Below are positions 31,876 to 40,734 of a DNA stretch of 64,000 bases, piece after piece; within the stretch, counting starts at the first letter, position 1, and every line of letters begins with the position of its first letter. The DNA lies in the NCBI GenBank assembly GCA_946480465.1, contig CAMLJY010000004.1:1-64000 (forward strand), written 5' to 3'. Under the pieces are notes generated by a model. The model made no database searches. It had not been told where the DNA came from and saw only the letters and a program-made list of their open reading frames with translations. The position numbers and the translations under genes are program-made. The stretch is from an uncultured Burkholderiales bacterium (lineage in GTDB: Bacteria > Pseudomonadota > Gammaproteobacteria > Burkholderiales > Burkholderiaceae).

Positions 31876-33030
31876 TCAGTGCTGCCGATGGAGTGCGCCG
31901 ATGACGTCGGCAGTGAGCCAGCGATCGCGCAATCGGCGCAGGCTTGTGCTGCCGGCATGCTCGTGGGCCAGCAGGCCATTCACGACCAGGTCCATCGGTT
32001 GATCGCCGAATCGAAGGTGATTTCGCAATCGCCCTTCTTCCCTGAAACCCAAATGCAGCGTATTGGCCTGTGCGTTGGGGTTGTCGCCATAGACATGGCT
32101 GACCAGTTTGTCGAGGCGCAATGCGCCGAATGCGAATGCCATGGCCCCGATGGAAGCCTTGAGGGCCAGCGCGCTGGCGGCATCGGCCGCCGGAAGGCCG
32201 ATCAGCAACTCGCCGCGCCGATGGCCCAGGTCGATGTCCACCACCGCGGCAAAGCCGGCCGGTTCGCCGTGACGGTCCTGGATGATCCACTCGCGCCGGC
32301 GCGTTTCGGTGGGCGGCCGCTGCGCACGGGCGATGTAGTTGCGCGCGGCACGGCCGGCGACCGGCTCGAAGCGGTGGTAACGCGCCATGAACGCGGCATC
32401 GGCGAGCCAGCGGGCGATGGCGTCGTGGTCGTCGTCGCAGGGCAGGCGCAGCACGGCGCCGCCAACGGCGATCGGGCGCCACCACCGGCTCGCCAGCACC
32501 GCGCCGGTGGCCTGCATCCGCGGGGACAGCGTGATCCGCTGCAAATCGGCCTGGCGCGCCAGGTTCGTGAACGCATCATGGGCCTCGTCCCAGTGGCTGC
32601 ATGCCATCAGCGCCAGGCAGCGTTTCTCGAGGGCCGGCACGAAGGCATCGGCCTGGCGCAAGGCCTGCTCCGCCGCTTGCAGCCCTTCGTCCGCCTGCCC
32701 CAGGTCGATCAGTGCCTGTGCCAGGTTGGCCAGGTGGAAGAGGTTGCGCGGCTCGAGCGCGGCGGCCTGCTTCAGGTCGGCCAGGGCATCGCTGCCTTGC
32801 CGCGGCCCGGCCCGCAGGCGCAGGAGGCCGCGGGCGGCGTAGTCCTCGGCCACGGTCGGCGCGTGCCGATCGAAATGCTGCTGCAGCCGCGTCCAGTCAC
32901 CGGTGCGAAGCCAATGGGCCAAGTGACCGCCCTGCGCACCGGGGTGCTCATTCAAATTGTTCAATCCGCTTTTCCCTCGCACGGCCGGTCGGCACCGATC
33001 GGAAGGGGGCCCCACCTGGGCCTCACCCAT
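31876..33030 (-). CDS. TPR-GNAT N-acetyltransferase fusion
   Basis: 384 aa at most; the first 20-odd residues are doubtful, and a TTG at about residue 22 preceded by GAGGG is an alternative start. Residues about 35-150 form three TPR-like helical pairs (ALADLKQAAALEPRNLFHLA, then GQADEGLQAAEQALRQ). Residues about 190-360 are a GNAT domain of the RimJ/PseH kind (GEPAGFAAVVDIDLGHRRGE, then KLVSHVYGDNPNAQANTLHLG). The TPR part may present a protein or sugar substrate. It is followed 25 bases later by the Lys-patterned PPC protein, which is the obvious candidate substrate. That link is inferred. Confidence 0.8.
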   Translation of the reverse strand: MGEAQVGPPSDRCRPAVRGKSGLNNLNEHPGAQGGHLAHWLRTGDWTRLQQHFDRHAPTVAEDYAARGLLRLRAGPRQGSDALADLKQAAALEPRNLFHLANLAQALIDLGQADEGLQAAEQALRQADAFVPALEKRCLALMACSHWDEAHDAFTNLARQADLQRITLSPRMQATGAVLASRWWRPIAVGGAVLRLPCDDDHDAIARWLADAAFMARYHRFEPVAGRAARNYIARAQRPPTETRRREWIIQDRHGEPAGFAAVVDIDLGHRRGELLIGLPAADAASALALKASIGAMAFAFGALRLDKLVSHVYGDNPNAQANTLHLGFREEGRLRNHLRFGDQPMDLVVNGLLAHEHAGSTSLRRLRDRWLTADVIGALHRQH

Positions 33031-33438
33031 CCCGACGCGATTCCAATCTCGAACGGGATCGGTGCGCGTCCGGTATTGGCCGCGGCATCTGGCGCCATTC
33101 GTCCAGTCGCGAGGCGAATGCTAGAACCCAGCCGTCAGGCGGTCCATCGACAAGTCAGCATCCTGCTATTACCTTGTGTTATAGCGACCGCGGATCGGTG
33201 GCCGTAGGCGCGCGACCCGCGAGCGGGCCGGTCCGCAAGCGCTCGTGGCGGCGGGATGGCGCAGATGGTCATGCGGCTCGGACGCTCGTTCGCTGGGCGA
33301 TCCACGCCGGTCACGGCTTGTTGTGAATTGACGGGTTCTCGCGGCGCGAAGCGCGCCTGCCTGGCGGCTGGGTGGCTGGGTGGCGGGCTCCGGTCGACCC
33401 GTGCCCTGCCGGCGGGGCGCGACGCCGCGCCAGAAAGC
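33031..33438. other. Intergenic stretch before tRNA-Ala, no gene seen
   Basis: About 400 bases with no open frame that has a credible start, composition or homology. A moderately AT-rich patch (about 33155-33185, around TTGTGTTATAGCG) could hold the promoter of the TPR-GNAT/PPC operon, but no convincing -35/-10 pair is seen. Confidence 0.4.
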
Positions 33439-33465
33439 ATGAAGCCGCTCGGTGAGCGGCTTCAT
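33439..33465 (-). terminator. Probable terminator hairpin of tRNA-Ala
   Basis: ATGAAGCCGCT and AGCGGCTTCAT form a perfect 11-base-pair stem with a 5-base loop, 41 bases downstream of the tRNA 3' end on the minus strand. It is followed only by GCTTTCT, so the U tract is weak. Confidence 0.6.
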
Positions 33466-33506
33466 GGGACCTTGGTGCACCGCGTTCCGGCGGGCCCTGG
33501 TGTGTC

Positions 33507-33582
<76 letters not shown>

Positions 33583-33693
33583 GACAAGCCGCGGATTCTA
33601 GCAGCACAACTGCGCGTTCCCGCGCGCCAGCGTCCGCGTTAGAAAGCGGCCCTTGCCGGAGCCCGGCGTTCCCCCTCAACTCGGAGCAACTCG

Positions 33694-34548
33694 ATGGCGA
33701 TGCAGCACGACGCGGCCTGGTACGACACGCAGTACGACAACCGGGCGCGGGTCCCCGAGCACAAGGCCGTCCTGGCGCGCTGGGCCGACGCGTCCGCGCT
33801 GGCCCGGCAGGGCCTGCGCGCAGCCCTGGACCAGCCCTACGGCGCCGACCCCGCCGAGCGGCTCGACGTCTTCTCCGCCGAGCAGCCGAACGCGCCGGTG
33901 CTGGTCTTCATCCACGGCGGCTGGTGGCGGGCGCTGGACAAGGCCGACCATTCCTTCATTGCTCCCGCCTTCGTGAAGGCAGGCGCGATGGTCGTGGTGC
34001 CGAACTACGGCCTGTGCCCGGCGGTCACGATCGAGGACATCGCGCTGCAGATGGCCCGCGTGCTGGCCTGGACTTGGCACCATGCCGCGGAGCATGGCGG
34101 GGATCCGTCGCGCATCGTGGTGGCCGGGCACTCGGCCGGCGGCCATTTGGCGGCCATGCTGCTGGCCTGCCGCTGGAAGACAGTGGACGAAGCCTTGCCG
34201 GCGCGGCTGGTGAGCGGGGCATTGGCCGTGTCCGGCGTATTCGACCTGGAACCGATCCGCCAGGCCCCCTTCCTGCAGGCCGACCTGAAGCTGACGCCGG
34301 CCAGCGTGCGGCGGCTGAGCCCGGCCTTTTTCCCGCGTCCGCGCGGGCCGCTGTACGCCGTGGTCGGCGGCCAGGAGAGCGACGAACACCTGCGCCAGAA
34401 CCGCCTGATCCGCGACCAGTGGGGCCCCAGCACGGTGCCGGTGTGCGAAACCGTCGTCGGCAAGAACCACTTCGACGTGCTGCACGAACTGGTCGATCCG
34501 GCCGTGCGGGTGCACAGCCTGGCGCTGAGGCTGCTCGGGCTGGATTGA
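33694..34548 (+). CDS. Alpha/beta hydrolase (BD-FAE/kynurenine-formamidase-like)
   Basis: 284 aa. It has the oxyanion motif FIHGGWWRAL, the nucleophile elbow VAGHSAGGHLAAML and the C-terminal catalytic His in VGKNHFDVLHEL. The N-terminus AAWYDTQYDNRARVPEH and the HGGWW motif are typical of kynurenine formamidase-like and BD-FAE esterases. There is no signal peptide. CGGAG lies 9 bases before the ATG. No tryptophan-degradation genes are nearby, so an esterase acting on a small ester is equally possible. Confidence 0.85.
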   Translation: MAMQHDAAWYDTQYDNRARVPEHKAVLARWADASALARQGLRAALDQPYGADPAERLDVFSAEQPNAPVLVFIHGGWWRALDKADHSFIAPAFVKAGAMVVVPNYGLCPAVTIEDIALQMARVLAWTWHHAAEHGGDPSRIVVAGHSAGGHLAAMLLACRWKTVDEALPARLVSGALAVSGVFDLEPIRQAPFLQADLKLTPASVRRLSPAFFPRPRGPLYAVVGGQESDEHLRQNRLIRDQWGPSTVPVCETVVGKNHFDVLHELVDPAVRVHSLALRLLGLD

Positions 34549-34717
34549 TGGTGAATTTGCGCGACTTCCAATAGCTATTAACCCGTGGTTTTGATTAGTA
34601 AGCCGCTATTCATTCATTGAAGCTTTGTATTGGCCGCTGCCGGGGGCGTTTGGTAGCGTCATCCGGTGCCGCTCGCCGCGGCGGCCGCCGATCCACCTTG
34701 ACATGAGGAGCTTCACC
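34549..34717. promoter_or_regulatory. AT-rich promoter region of the rubrerythrin operon
   Basis: 169 bases, AT-rich in the first half. AATAGCTATT (34570-34579) is a perfect 10-base palindrome and its half GCTATT recurs at 34605-34610. This pattern would suit a redox regulator's operator, but no known consensus is recognised. Confidence 0.4.
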
Positions 34718-35137
34718 ATGGGCTTGAAGGGATCCAAGACCGAGCAGAACCTGAAGGACGCCTTCGCCGGCGAATCGCAGGCCAACCGCCGGTACCTCTA
34801 TTTCGCCAACAAGGCGGACGTCGAAGGCCAGAACGACGTCGCCGCCCTGTTCCGTTCCACCGCCGAGGGCGAGACAGGCCACGCGCACGGCCACCTCGAG
34901 TTCCTGGAGGCGGTCGGCGACCCCGCCACCGGCTTGCCGATCGGCGCCACGCGCGACAACCTGAAGGCCGCCGTGGCCGGCGAGACGCACGAGTACACCG
35001 ACATGTACCCGGGCATGGCCAAGACCGCACGCGACGAAGGCTTCGACGAGATCGCCGACTGGTTCGAGACGCTGGCCAAGGCCGAGCGCTCGCACGCCAA
35101 CCGCTACCAGAAGGCGCTGGACCAGCTGGTCGATTGA
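34718..35137 (+). CDS. Rubrerythrin (diiron domain only)
   Basis: 139 aa four-helix-bundle diiron protein. The iron ligands are seen in [44 protein letters not shown] and [16 protein letters not shown]. The C-terminal rubredoxin domain of classical rubrerythrin is absent, as in sulerythrin-type proteins, so an external electron donor is needed. It probably reduces hydrogen peroxide. GAGGAG precedes the ATG. It is followed by the Fe-S protein and DUF3501, a recurrent three-gene set in proteobacteria. Confidence 0.95.
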   Translation: MGLKGSKTEQNLKDAFAGESQANRRYLYFANKADVEGQNDVAALFRSTAEGETGHAHGHLEFLEAVGDPATGLPIGATRDNLKAAVAGETHEYTDMYPGMAKTARDEGFDEIADWFETLAKAERSHANRYQKALDQLVD

Positions 35138-35169
35138 CCCACCCCGAAGCCGCCTGCCGGCGGCCATCG

Positions 35170-35238
35170 GCCAGGATGGCCCAGCGGACCGCGCCGTTCG
35201 CCAGGCGCAGCGGGTCCGCGGACCCCTTGCATCCTGGC
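35170..35238. repeat. Nested inverted repeats between rubrerythrin and the Fe-S gene
   Basis: Outer arms GCCAGGAT and ATCCTGGC enclose inner arms GCGGACC and GGTCCGC, inside the 232-base gap that separates two genes expected to share an operon. This is probably an RNA structure setting relative expression or a processing site. No T run follows. Confidence 0.55.
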
Positions 35239-35369
35239 GATGCCAGCGGACCGGACAAACCGGTTCCGCGGTGCCTGCTGGAGGACGGCGCGCCCGCGGC
35301 GGCGCCGACGGCCGTGGATCGCGTTCGTTGCGCCGCCCCGGACCAGCGCTGGCAAAGAGCGATCCCACC

Positions 35370-36722
35370 ATGAGCAACCGCGAAGGCAACCTCGAAGCAC
35401 CGACCCGCCACCCGATCGACTGGAAGAACCCGCTCTTCTACGACCGGGACGACTGCAACAAGGAGCTGGAGCGGGTGTTCGACATCTGCCACGGCTGCCG
35501 CCGCTGCGTCAGCCTGTGCCAGAGCTTCCCGACGCTGTTCGACCTGGTCGACGCGACCGAGGACGGCGAGGTGCATGGCGTGGCCAAGAGCGACTACGGC
35601 AAGGTGGTCGACCAGTGCTACCTGTGCGACCTCTGCTACATGACCAAGTGCCCCTACGTGCCGCCGCACCCGTGGCAGCTTGACTTTCCGCACCTGATGC
35701 TGCGGGCCAAGGCCATCAAGCACAGCCAGGGCCTGGTGGGCCCGGCGGAGAAGTTCCTCGCTTCCACTGACGTGCACGGCAGCTTCGCCGGCATTCCGGT
35801 GGTGGTGCAGGCCGTGAACGCGGTCAACCGTTCGAAGGCCGGGCGCTCCACCATGGACAGCCTGCTGGGCGTGCATCCCGAGGCCTGGATGCCCGAACTG
35901 GCGGCCAAGCGCTTCCGCTGGTCGGCCGGCAAGCAAGGCCGCGCCACCGACGTGAAGGACGGCCAGCGCACCCCCGGCAAGGTGGCCGTCTTCGCCACCT
36001 GCTACGTCAACTACAACGAGCCCGGCATCGGCCACGACCTGCTGAAGGTGCTGGAGCACAACGCCATCCCCTACGTCATCGTCGAGAAGGAGTCCTGCTG
36101 CGGCATGCCCAAGCTGGAGCTGGGCGACCTGCCGGCGGTGGAGAGGCACAAGGACGCGAACATCCCCGTGCTGGCCAGGTACGCGAAGGATGGTTACGCC
36201 ATCCTCTCGGCCATCCCCAGCTGCACGCTGATGTTCAAGCAGGAGCTGCCGCTGATGTTCCCGGACGAGGCCGACGTCCAGCTCGTCAAGGAAGCGATGT
36301 ACGACCCCTTCGAGTACCTCGTCGCGCGCCACAAGGACGGGCTGCTCAATGTCGAGTTCAAGCGCGACCTCGGCAAGGTCAGCTACCACATCCCCTGCCA
36401 CGGGCGGGTGCAGAACATCGGCCGCAAGACCGAGGAGATGTTCAGGCTGATAGGCCAGAAAGTGAGCGTCACGCTCAACACGGTCGAACGCTGCTCGGGC
36501 CACGCCGGCACCTATGGCGTCAAGAAGCCAACCCACCCGGTGGCGATGAAGATCGGCAAGCCGGTGTTCCGCGCGATGGCCAAGGACGAGCCCGACGTCA
36601 TCGCCAGCGACTGCGCGCTGGCCGGCCACCACATCGCGCAGGGCATGGCGCAGGCCGGCACGCCCGCGAAGGCGTTGCAGCATCCCCTGACACTGCTGCG
36701 CCATGCCTATGGATTGGAGTGA
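35370..36722 (+). CDS. Heterodisulfide-reductase-like Fe-S oxidoreductase
   Basis: 450 aa. Two ferredoxin-type clusters at the N-terminus ([16 protein letters not shown] and [18 protein letters not shown]) are followed by two cysteine-rich CCG domains ([13 protein letters not shown] with [14 protein letters not shown], and [17 protein letters not shown] with [12 protein letters not shown]), the GlpC/HdrD architecture. It is cytoplasmic or peripheral to the membrane, and is the likely electron donor to the rubrerythrin upstream. The ATG has no strong ribosome site. DUF3501 starts 4 bases after its stop. Confidence 0.92.
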   Translation: MSNREGNLEAPTRHPIDWKNPLFYDRDDCNKELERVFDICHGCRRCVSLCQSFPTLFDLVDATEDGEVHGVAKSDYGKVVDQCYLCDLCYMTKCPYVPPHPWQLDFPHLMLRAKAIKHSQGLVGPAEKFLASTDVHGSFAGIPVVVQAVNAVNRSKAGRSTMDSLLGVHPEAWMPELAAKRFRWSAGKQGRATDVKDGQRTPGKVAVFATCYVNYNEPGIGHDLLKVLEHNAIPYVIVEKESCCGMPKLELGDLPAVERHKDANIPVLARYAKDGYAILSAIPSCTLMFKQELPLMFPDEADVQLVKEAMYDPFEYLVARHKDGLLNVEFKRDLGKVSYHIPCHGRVQNIGRKTEEMFRLIGQKVSVTLNTVERCSGHAGTYGVKKPTHPVAMKIGKPVFRAMAKDEPDVIASDCALAGHHIAQGMAQAGTPAKALQHPLTLLRHAYGLE

Positions 36723-36726
36723 CGAC

Positions 36727-37305
36727 ATGACCATCACCCGCGACAGCCTGATGACACTGGAGGCCTACGCCAAGCACCGCAAGGCGCACCAGGCCGCCGT
36801 CATCGCCCACCGCCGCCGCCGCAGCGTGGCCTTGGGCGAGCACGTGACCCTGCAGTTCGAGGACGAGCAGACCATCCGTTATCAGATCCAGGAGATGCTG
36901 CGCGTCGAGAAGATCTTCGAGGAAGAGGGCATCCAGGCCGAGATCGACGCCTACGCGCCGCTGGTGCCCGACGGCAGCAACTGGAAGGCGACGATGCTGA
37001 TCGAGTACCCCGACCCGCACGAGCGCAAGCGCGAGCTGGCCCGGCTGATCGGCGTGGAGGACCGGCTTTTCGTGGAGGTGGAAGGCCAGCCGCGCGCCTA
37101 CGCCATCGCCGACGAAGACCTGGACCGCGAGAACGACGAGAAGACATCGTCGGTGCACTTCGTGCGCTTCGAGTTCACGCCGGCCGCGCGCGAGGCGGTG
37201 CGGGCCGGCGCCTCGGTCAAGCTGGGATGCGACCACACCCACTACCCCGCGCACGTCACCATCGCGCCCGAGACCCTGGCCCTGCTGGCCGGCGACCTGC
37301 GCTGA
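36727..37305 (+). CDS. DUF3501 protein of the rubrerythrin operon
   Basis: 192 aa, soluble and acidic. The conserved features of DUF3501 are visible: RRRRSVALGEHVTLQFEDEQT, MLRVEKIFEEEGIQAEIDAY, and LIPDG-like LVPDGSNWKATML. The function is unknown, but the gene nearly always follows the HdrD-like Fe-S protein and rubrerythrin, so it is probably an accessory of that peroxide-detoxifying redox chain. The ATG at 36727 is 4 bases after the previous stop. Confidence 0.9.
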   Translation: MTITRDSLMTLEAYAKHRKAHQAAVIAHRRRRSVALGEHVTLQFEDEQTIRYQIQEMLRVEKIFEEEGIQAEIDAYAPLVPDGSNWKATMLIEYPDPHERKRELARLIGVEDRLFVEVEGQPRAYAIADEDLDRENDEKTSSVHFVRFEFTPAAREAVRAGASVKLGCDHTHYPAHVTIAPETLALLAGDLR

Positions 37306-37395
37306 CTGCCCCGCTTCGGCTGGCCATTGACATCGGGCGACGGGGCGCCTAGAACCCATCGGTGCGCGGCACGGGCGCCGCGTGAAGGGGTGAGC

Positions 37396-37788
37396 ATGGA
37401 TGCGACCGGCCTCGGCGGTTCGACGGTGACCTGCATGCTTCCGGTGAAGGACTTGGCGCGGGCGCGGCGCTTCTACGAGGAGCAACTGGGCCTGCCCGTC
37501 GTCGGCGCGCAGGCCGATGGCAAGTTCCTGTACCGCTGCGCCGGCACCGAGATCGCGCTGTTCCCCAAACCCGAAGGCACGAAGGCCGAGCACACGGCGC
37601 TGAGCTTCCGGGTCGCCGACATCGCCGCTTCCGTCAGGGCGCTGAAGGCGCGTGGCGTGCGCTTCGCCGACTACGACCTCCCGGGACTGAAGACGGTCGA
37701 GCACGTGTGCGTGCTCGGCTCGGAGAAGGCGGCCTGGTTCGAGGACCCCGAGGGCAACATCCTCTGCCTGCACGAAGACATCGGCTGA
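37396..37788 (+). CDS. VOC-superfamily (glyoxalase/bleomycin-resistance-like) protein
   Basis: 130 aa single VOC module: TCMLPVKDLARARRFYEEQLGLPVV at the start and the metal-site end AWFEDPEGNILCLHED. The fold is shared by glyoxalase I, dioxygenases and fosfomycin-resistance proteins, and the substrate cannot be deduced. It is a single gene that ends 16 bases before the convergent rarD end. Confidence 0.88.
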   Translation: MDATGLGGSTVTCMLPVKDLARARRFYEEQLGLPVVGAQADGKFLYRCAGTEIALFPKPEGTKAEHTALSFRVADIAASVRALKARGVRFADYDLPGLKTVEHVCVLGSEKAAWFEDPEGNILCLHEDIG

Positions 37789-37804
37789 CCCGGCGGCGCG
37801 GTGC

Positions 37805-38692
37805 TCAGGCGGCAGCGGCCGCCGCATTGCGCCGCAGGCGCCACAGGCTCTCGCCGCTGTAGACCACCAGCGCCGCCCAGATCAGCCCGAAGCCGGCCAG
37901 GCGCACTGGATCGAAGGGTTCGTGGTAGACGTACACGCCCAGCAGGAACTGGATCGACGGGCCCAGGTACTGCAGCAGGCCCAGCGTGGCCAGCGTGACG
38001 CGGCGCGCGCCGTAGGCGAACAGCAGCAGCGGCACCGCCGTGAACGGGCCGGCCAGCAGCAGCCAGGCGTCCTGCGCAGCGCTGCCCTGCGTGAAGCGGC
38101 CTTCGCCGCTGAAGACGAACCAGGCCATCAGGGTCAGCGTCAGGGGCGCGAGCACCAGGGTCTCCAGCGTCAGGCCTTCGATGGCCCCCAGCGGTGCCGT
38201 CTTGCGCAGCAGGCCGTAAAGGCCGAAGCTGGCCGCCAGCACCAGCGCCACCCAGGGCAGCTGGCCTGCGCCCAGCGTCAGCCACAGCACGCCCGCGGCC
38301 GCGAGGGCCACCGCCGCCCATTGGCCCGCGCGTGGCCGCTCCTGCAGCACCAGGTAGCCCAGCATCACGTTGACCAGCGGGTTGATGAAGTAGCCCAGGC
38401 TCGCGTCCAGCACGCGGTCGTTGTTGACGGCCCAGACATAGACCAGCCAGTTGGCCGACAGCAGCAGCGCGCTGGCGGCAAATACCGCCAGCGTGCGCGG
38501 CTGGCGCAGTGCCTCGCGCAGCCAGGCGAAGCGCTTCAGCGCCGCCAGCAGCGCCAGCATGAAGACCAGGCACCACACCGAGCGGTGGGCCACGATCTCC
38601 AGCGGCGGGACGGCGGCGATCTGCTTGATGTAGAGCGGAAAGAGGCCCCAGAGGCAGTAGGCCAGGGCGGCGGCGAGGACTCCGGAAGACAT
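37805..38692 (-). CDS. rarD: RarD-type EamA-family permease
   Basis: 295 aa from the ATG at 38692, the normal RarD length; upstream in-frame sequence is Arg/Pro-rich and not conserved. Ten hydrophobic segments. Signature stretches are ALAYCLWGLFPLYIKQI, AHRSVWCLVFML, NWLVYVWAVNNDRVLDASLGY (family hallmark NxRVLExSLGYFINPLV) and LQYLGPSIQFLLGVYVYHEPF. It is presumed to be a drug/metabolite transporter, and its physiological substrate is unknown. Confidence 0.93.
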   Translation of the reverse strand: MSSGVLAAALAYCLWGLFPLYIKQIAAVPPLEIVAHRSVWCLVFMLALLAALKRFAWLREALRQPRTLAVFAASALLLSANWLVYVWAVNNDRVLDASLGYFINPLVNVMLGYLVLQERPRAGQWAAVALAAAGVLWLTLGAGQLPWVALVLAASFGLYGLLRKTAPLGAIEGLTLETLVLAPLTLTLMAWFVFSGEGRFTQGSAAQDAWLLLAGPFTAVPLLLFAYGARRVTLATLGLLQYLGPSIQFLLGVYVYHEPFDPVRLAGFGLIWAALVVYSGESLWRLRRNAAAAAA

Positions 38693-38878
38693 GCTGGCCA
38701 AGGCGTGCGAGGGCACGCGGCGTGAAGGGGGCGCGCATTGTCGGGCGCCGCGCCGGCCCGGGCGCGCGCAGGGCTGTTCGGGCACCGTGGCGGGTAGCCG
38801 GTCCGGGCCGAGGGTGGTCGCCCGGCATGCGGGTTCTCCAGCCAATGTGGACAGTCCGGACGGCCGTAAAGTCCGCTG

Positions 38879-39148
38879 ATGCCCCGCGTGCTGTTCACGC
38901 CCCAGCTCAAGCGTTTCCTCGACGTGCCGGAGGTGCGCACCGACGCCACGACGCTGCGCGAGGCCCTGGCCGCGTCATTTGGCGGCAACCCGCGCCTGCA
39001 GGGCTACGTGCTGGACGAGCAGGGGCACCTGCGCGCGAACGTCGTCGTCTTCATCGACGGCCGCCGCTGCCAGGACCGCATCGCACTTGACGACCCGCTC
39101 ACGCCCGACAGCACGGTGCACGTGCTGCAGGCCCTCTCGGGCGGTTGA
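38879..39148 (+). CDS. MoaD/ThiS-family ubiquitin-like protein
   Basis: 89 aa beta-grasp protein ending in the diglycine SGG that is activated in sulfur-carrier proteins. LREALAASFGGNPRLQGYVLDEQGHLRANVVVFIDGR matches the MoaD-like group. It is not near moaE or thiG. Instead it is paired with a BNR propeller gene 34 bases downstream, a conserved two-gene set whose function is unknown. Confidence 0.85.
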   Translation: MPRVLFTPQLKRFLDVPEVRTDATTLREALAASFGGNPRLQGYVLDEQGHLRANVVVFIDGRRCQDRIALDDPLTPDSTVHVLQALSGG

Positions 39149-39182
39149 CCATCGACCCCAACGCAACCGGAGGAACGACCCC

Positions 39183-40271
39183 ATGCCGCAACGTGCCTGG
39201 GTGGCCACCCGCAAGGGCCTGTTCGAATTGCAACGCGAAGCCGGCGGCTGGCGCATCGGGCGCAGCAGCTTCCTCGGCGAACCGGTGTCCATGGTGCTGC
39301 CGCCGCAGGCCGGTGGGCCGCATGCCGGCCGCATGATGGCCGCGCTGAACCTGGGGCATTTCGGCGCCAAGCTCCACGTGTCCGACGATGCCGGCGCCCA
39401 CTGGACCGAGGTGGCCGCGCCGGCCTACCCGCCGCAGCCGGACGGCGCCCCCGGCCCGGCCTGGAAGCTGGTGCAGGTGTGGGCGCTGCAAGCGGCCGGC
39501 GACGGGCAGGTGTACGCCGGCACGCATCCCGGCGGCCTGTTCCGCTCGGCCGATTTCGGCGGCAGCTGGACCTTGGTCGAGGGCCTGTGGAACCGGCCCG
39601 AGCGGCTGGCGTGGTTCGGCGGCGGGTATGACGTGCCCGGCATCCACTCGATCTGCCCGCACCCGCAGCGCCCCGGGGAGATGCTGCTGGGCATCAGCTG
39701 CGGCGGTGCCTGGCGCACGCAGGACGGCGGCGAGACCTGGACCTTGAGCGCCAAGGGCATGCGCGCGGCCTACATGCCGCCCGAGCAGGCCGCCGACGAG
39801 AACGTGCAGGACCCGCACCTGATCGTGCGCTGCCCGGGCGAGCCCGGCAAGCTCTGGTGCCAGCACCACAACGGCATCTTCCGCTCCACCGACGACGGCG
39901 CGACCTGGCAGGAGTTGACGACGGCACCGCTGTCGAGCTTCGGCTTCGCGGTCGGCGTGCACCCGGCCGACGGCGACACCGCGTGGTTCGTGCCCGCCAC
40001 GGTCGACCAGCGGCGCGTGCCCGTGGATGCGGCGCTGGCCGTCAACCGCACCCGCGACGGCGGCCGCAGCTTCGAGACCCTGCGCGAGGGGCTCCCTCAG
40101 CGCGACTGCTACGACCTGGTGTACCGCCATGGCCTGGCGGTGGGCGAGGACGGACGGGCGCTGCTGATCGGCAGCACGACCGGCGGGCTGTGGTCCAGCT
40201 TCGACGGCGGGGACAGCTGGCAGACGGTCTGCACGACGCTGCCCCCGATCTACGCGGTGCGTTTCGGTTGA
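39183..40271 (+). CDS. BNR/VPS10-like beta-propeller paired with the MoaD-like protein
   Basis: 362 aa, cytoplasmic (no signal). Seven-blade propeller with repeated SDDAGAHW, SADFGGSW, TQDGGETW, STDDGATW, TRDGGRSF and SFDGGDSW turns. Annotated in databases as exo-alpha-sialidase-like, but the RIP and catalytic residues of sialidases are not evident. GGAGG lies before the ATG. The constant linkage to a MoaD/ThiS protein suggests a sulfur-transfer or protein-conjugation role, which is inferred. Confidence 0.85.
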   Translation: MPQRAWVATRKGLFELQREAGGWRIGRSSFLGEPVSMVLPPQAGGPHAGRMMAALNLGHFGAKLHVSDDAGAHWTEVAAPAYPPQPDGAPGPAWKLVQVWALQAAGDGQVYAGTHPGGLFRSADFGGSWTLVEGLWNRPERLAWFGGGYDVPGIHSICPHPQRPGEMLLGISCGGAWRTQDGGETWTLSAKGMRAAYMPPEQAADENVQDPHLIVRCPGEPGKLWCQHHNGIFRSTDDGATWQELTTAPLSSFGFAVGVHPADGDTAWFVPATVDQRRVPVDAALAVNRTRDGGRSFETLREGLPQRDCYDLVYRHGLAVGEDGRALLIGSTTGGLWSSFDGGDSWQTVCTTLPPIYAVRFG

Positions 40272-40301
40272 CGCGATTCGATGTGACGCGCCGATGACGG
40301 G

Positions 40302-40691
40302 TTAGACGGGCGGCAGCGCGTCGACGTAGAACCAGCGCCCGTCCTCGCGGACGAAGCGGCTGGTCTCGTGCAGCCGATGGGCGCGGCCGCCCAGTTTGCT
40401 GCGGGCGACGAACTCGACGATGGCGCGGTCGTCGTCTTGCGGCAGGTGCCGCTTCACGTCCAGGCCCAGCCAGCGCAGCCCGGCTTCGAACTCGACGGAT
40501 GCTGGCCGTGTCGACGGATGCCAGGTGTCCAGCAGGTAATCCTCGAGCTGGTGCACGAACGCGCTGTAGCGCGAACGCATCAGCGCCTCGGCATCGGGGG
40601 CCCGCAGCCGGTGGGCGCCAGCGTGCCAGCGGCCACAGCATTGCGGGTAGGCGGCGGGGCGGCCGCAGGGGCAGGGCAAGGCGGGTGTCAT
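40302..40691 (-). CDS. YchJ family (UPF0225) protein
   Basis: 129 aa. The N-terminal [20 protein letters not shown] is a degenerate SEC-C type zinc knuckle (CxCx8-9CC), followed by the NTF2-like YchJ domain with [28 protein letters not shown]. The family's function is unknown. The ATG at 40691 is 43 bases downstream of the end of the MarR-GNAT gene, so the two may be cotranscribed. Confidence 0.9.
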   Translation of the reverse strand: MTPALPCPCGRPAAYPQCCGRWHAGAHRLRAPDAEALMRSRYSAFVHQLEDYLLDTWHPSTRPASVEFEAGLRWLGLDVKRHLPQDDDRAIVEFVARSKLGGRAHRLHETSRFVREDGRWFYVDALPPV

Positions 40692-40734
40692 CGGAGCGCG
40701 GCTGGCGAACGGTGTTCGGTAGTCTGTCGCTTCT

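Noticed and set aside
33031..33506. Integration site or genomic island boundary at tRNA-Ala
   Set aside because: No integrase, no repeated tRNA 3' end and no composition shift beside the tRNA.
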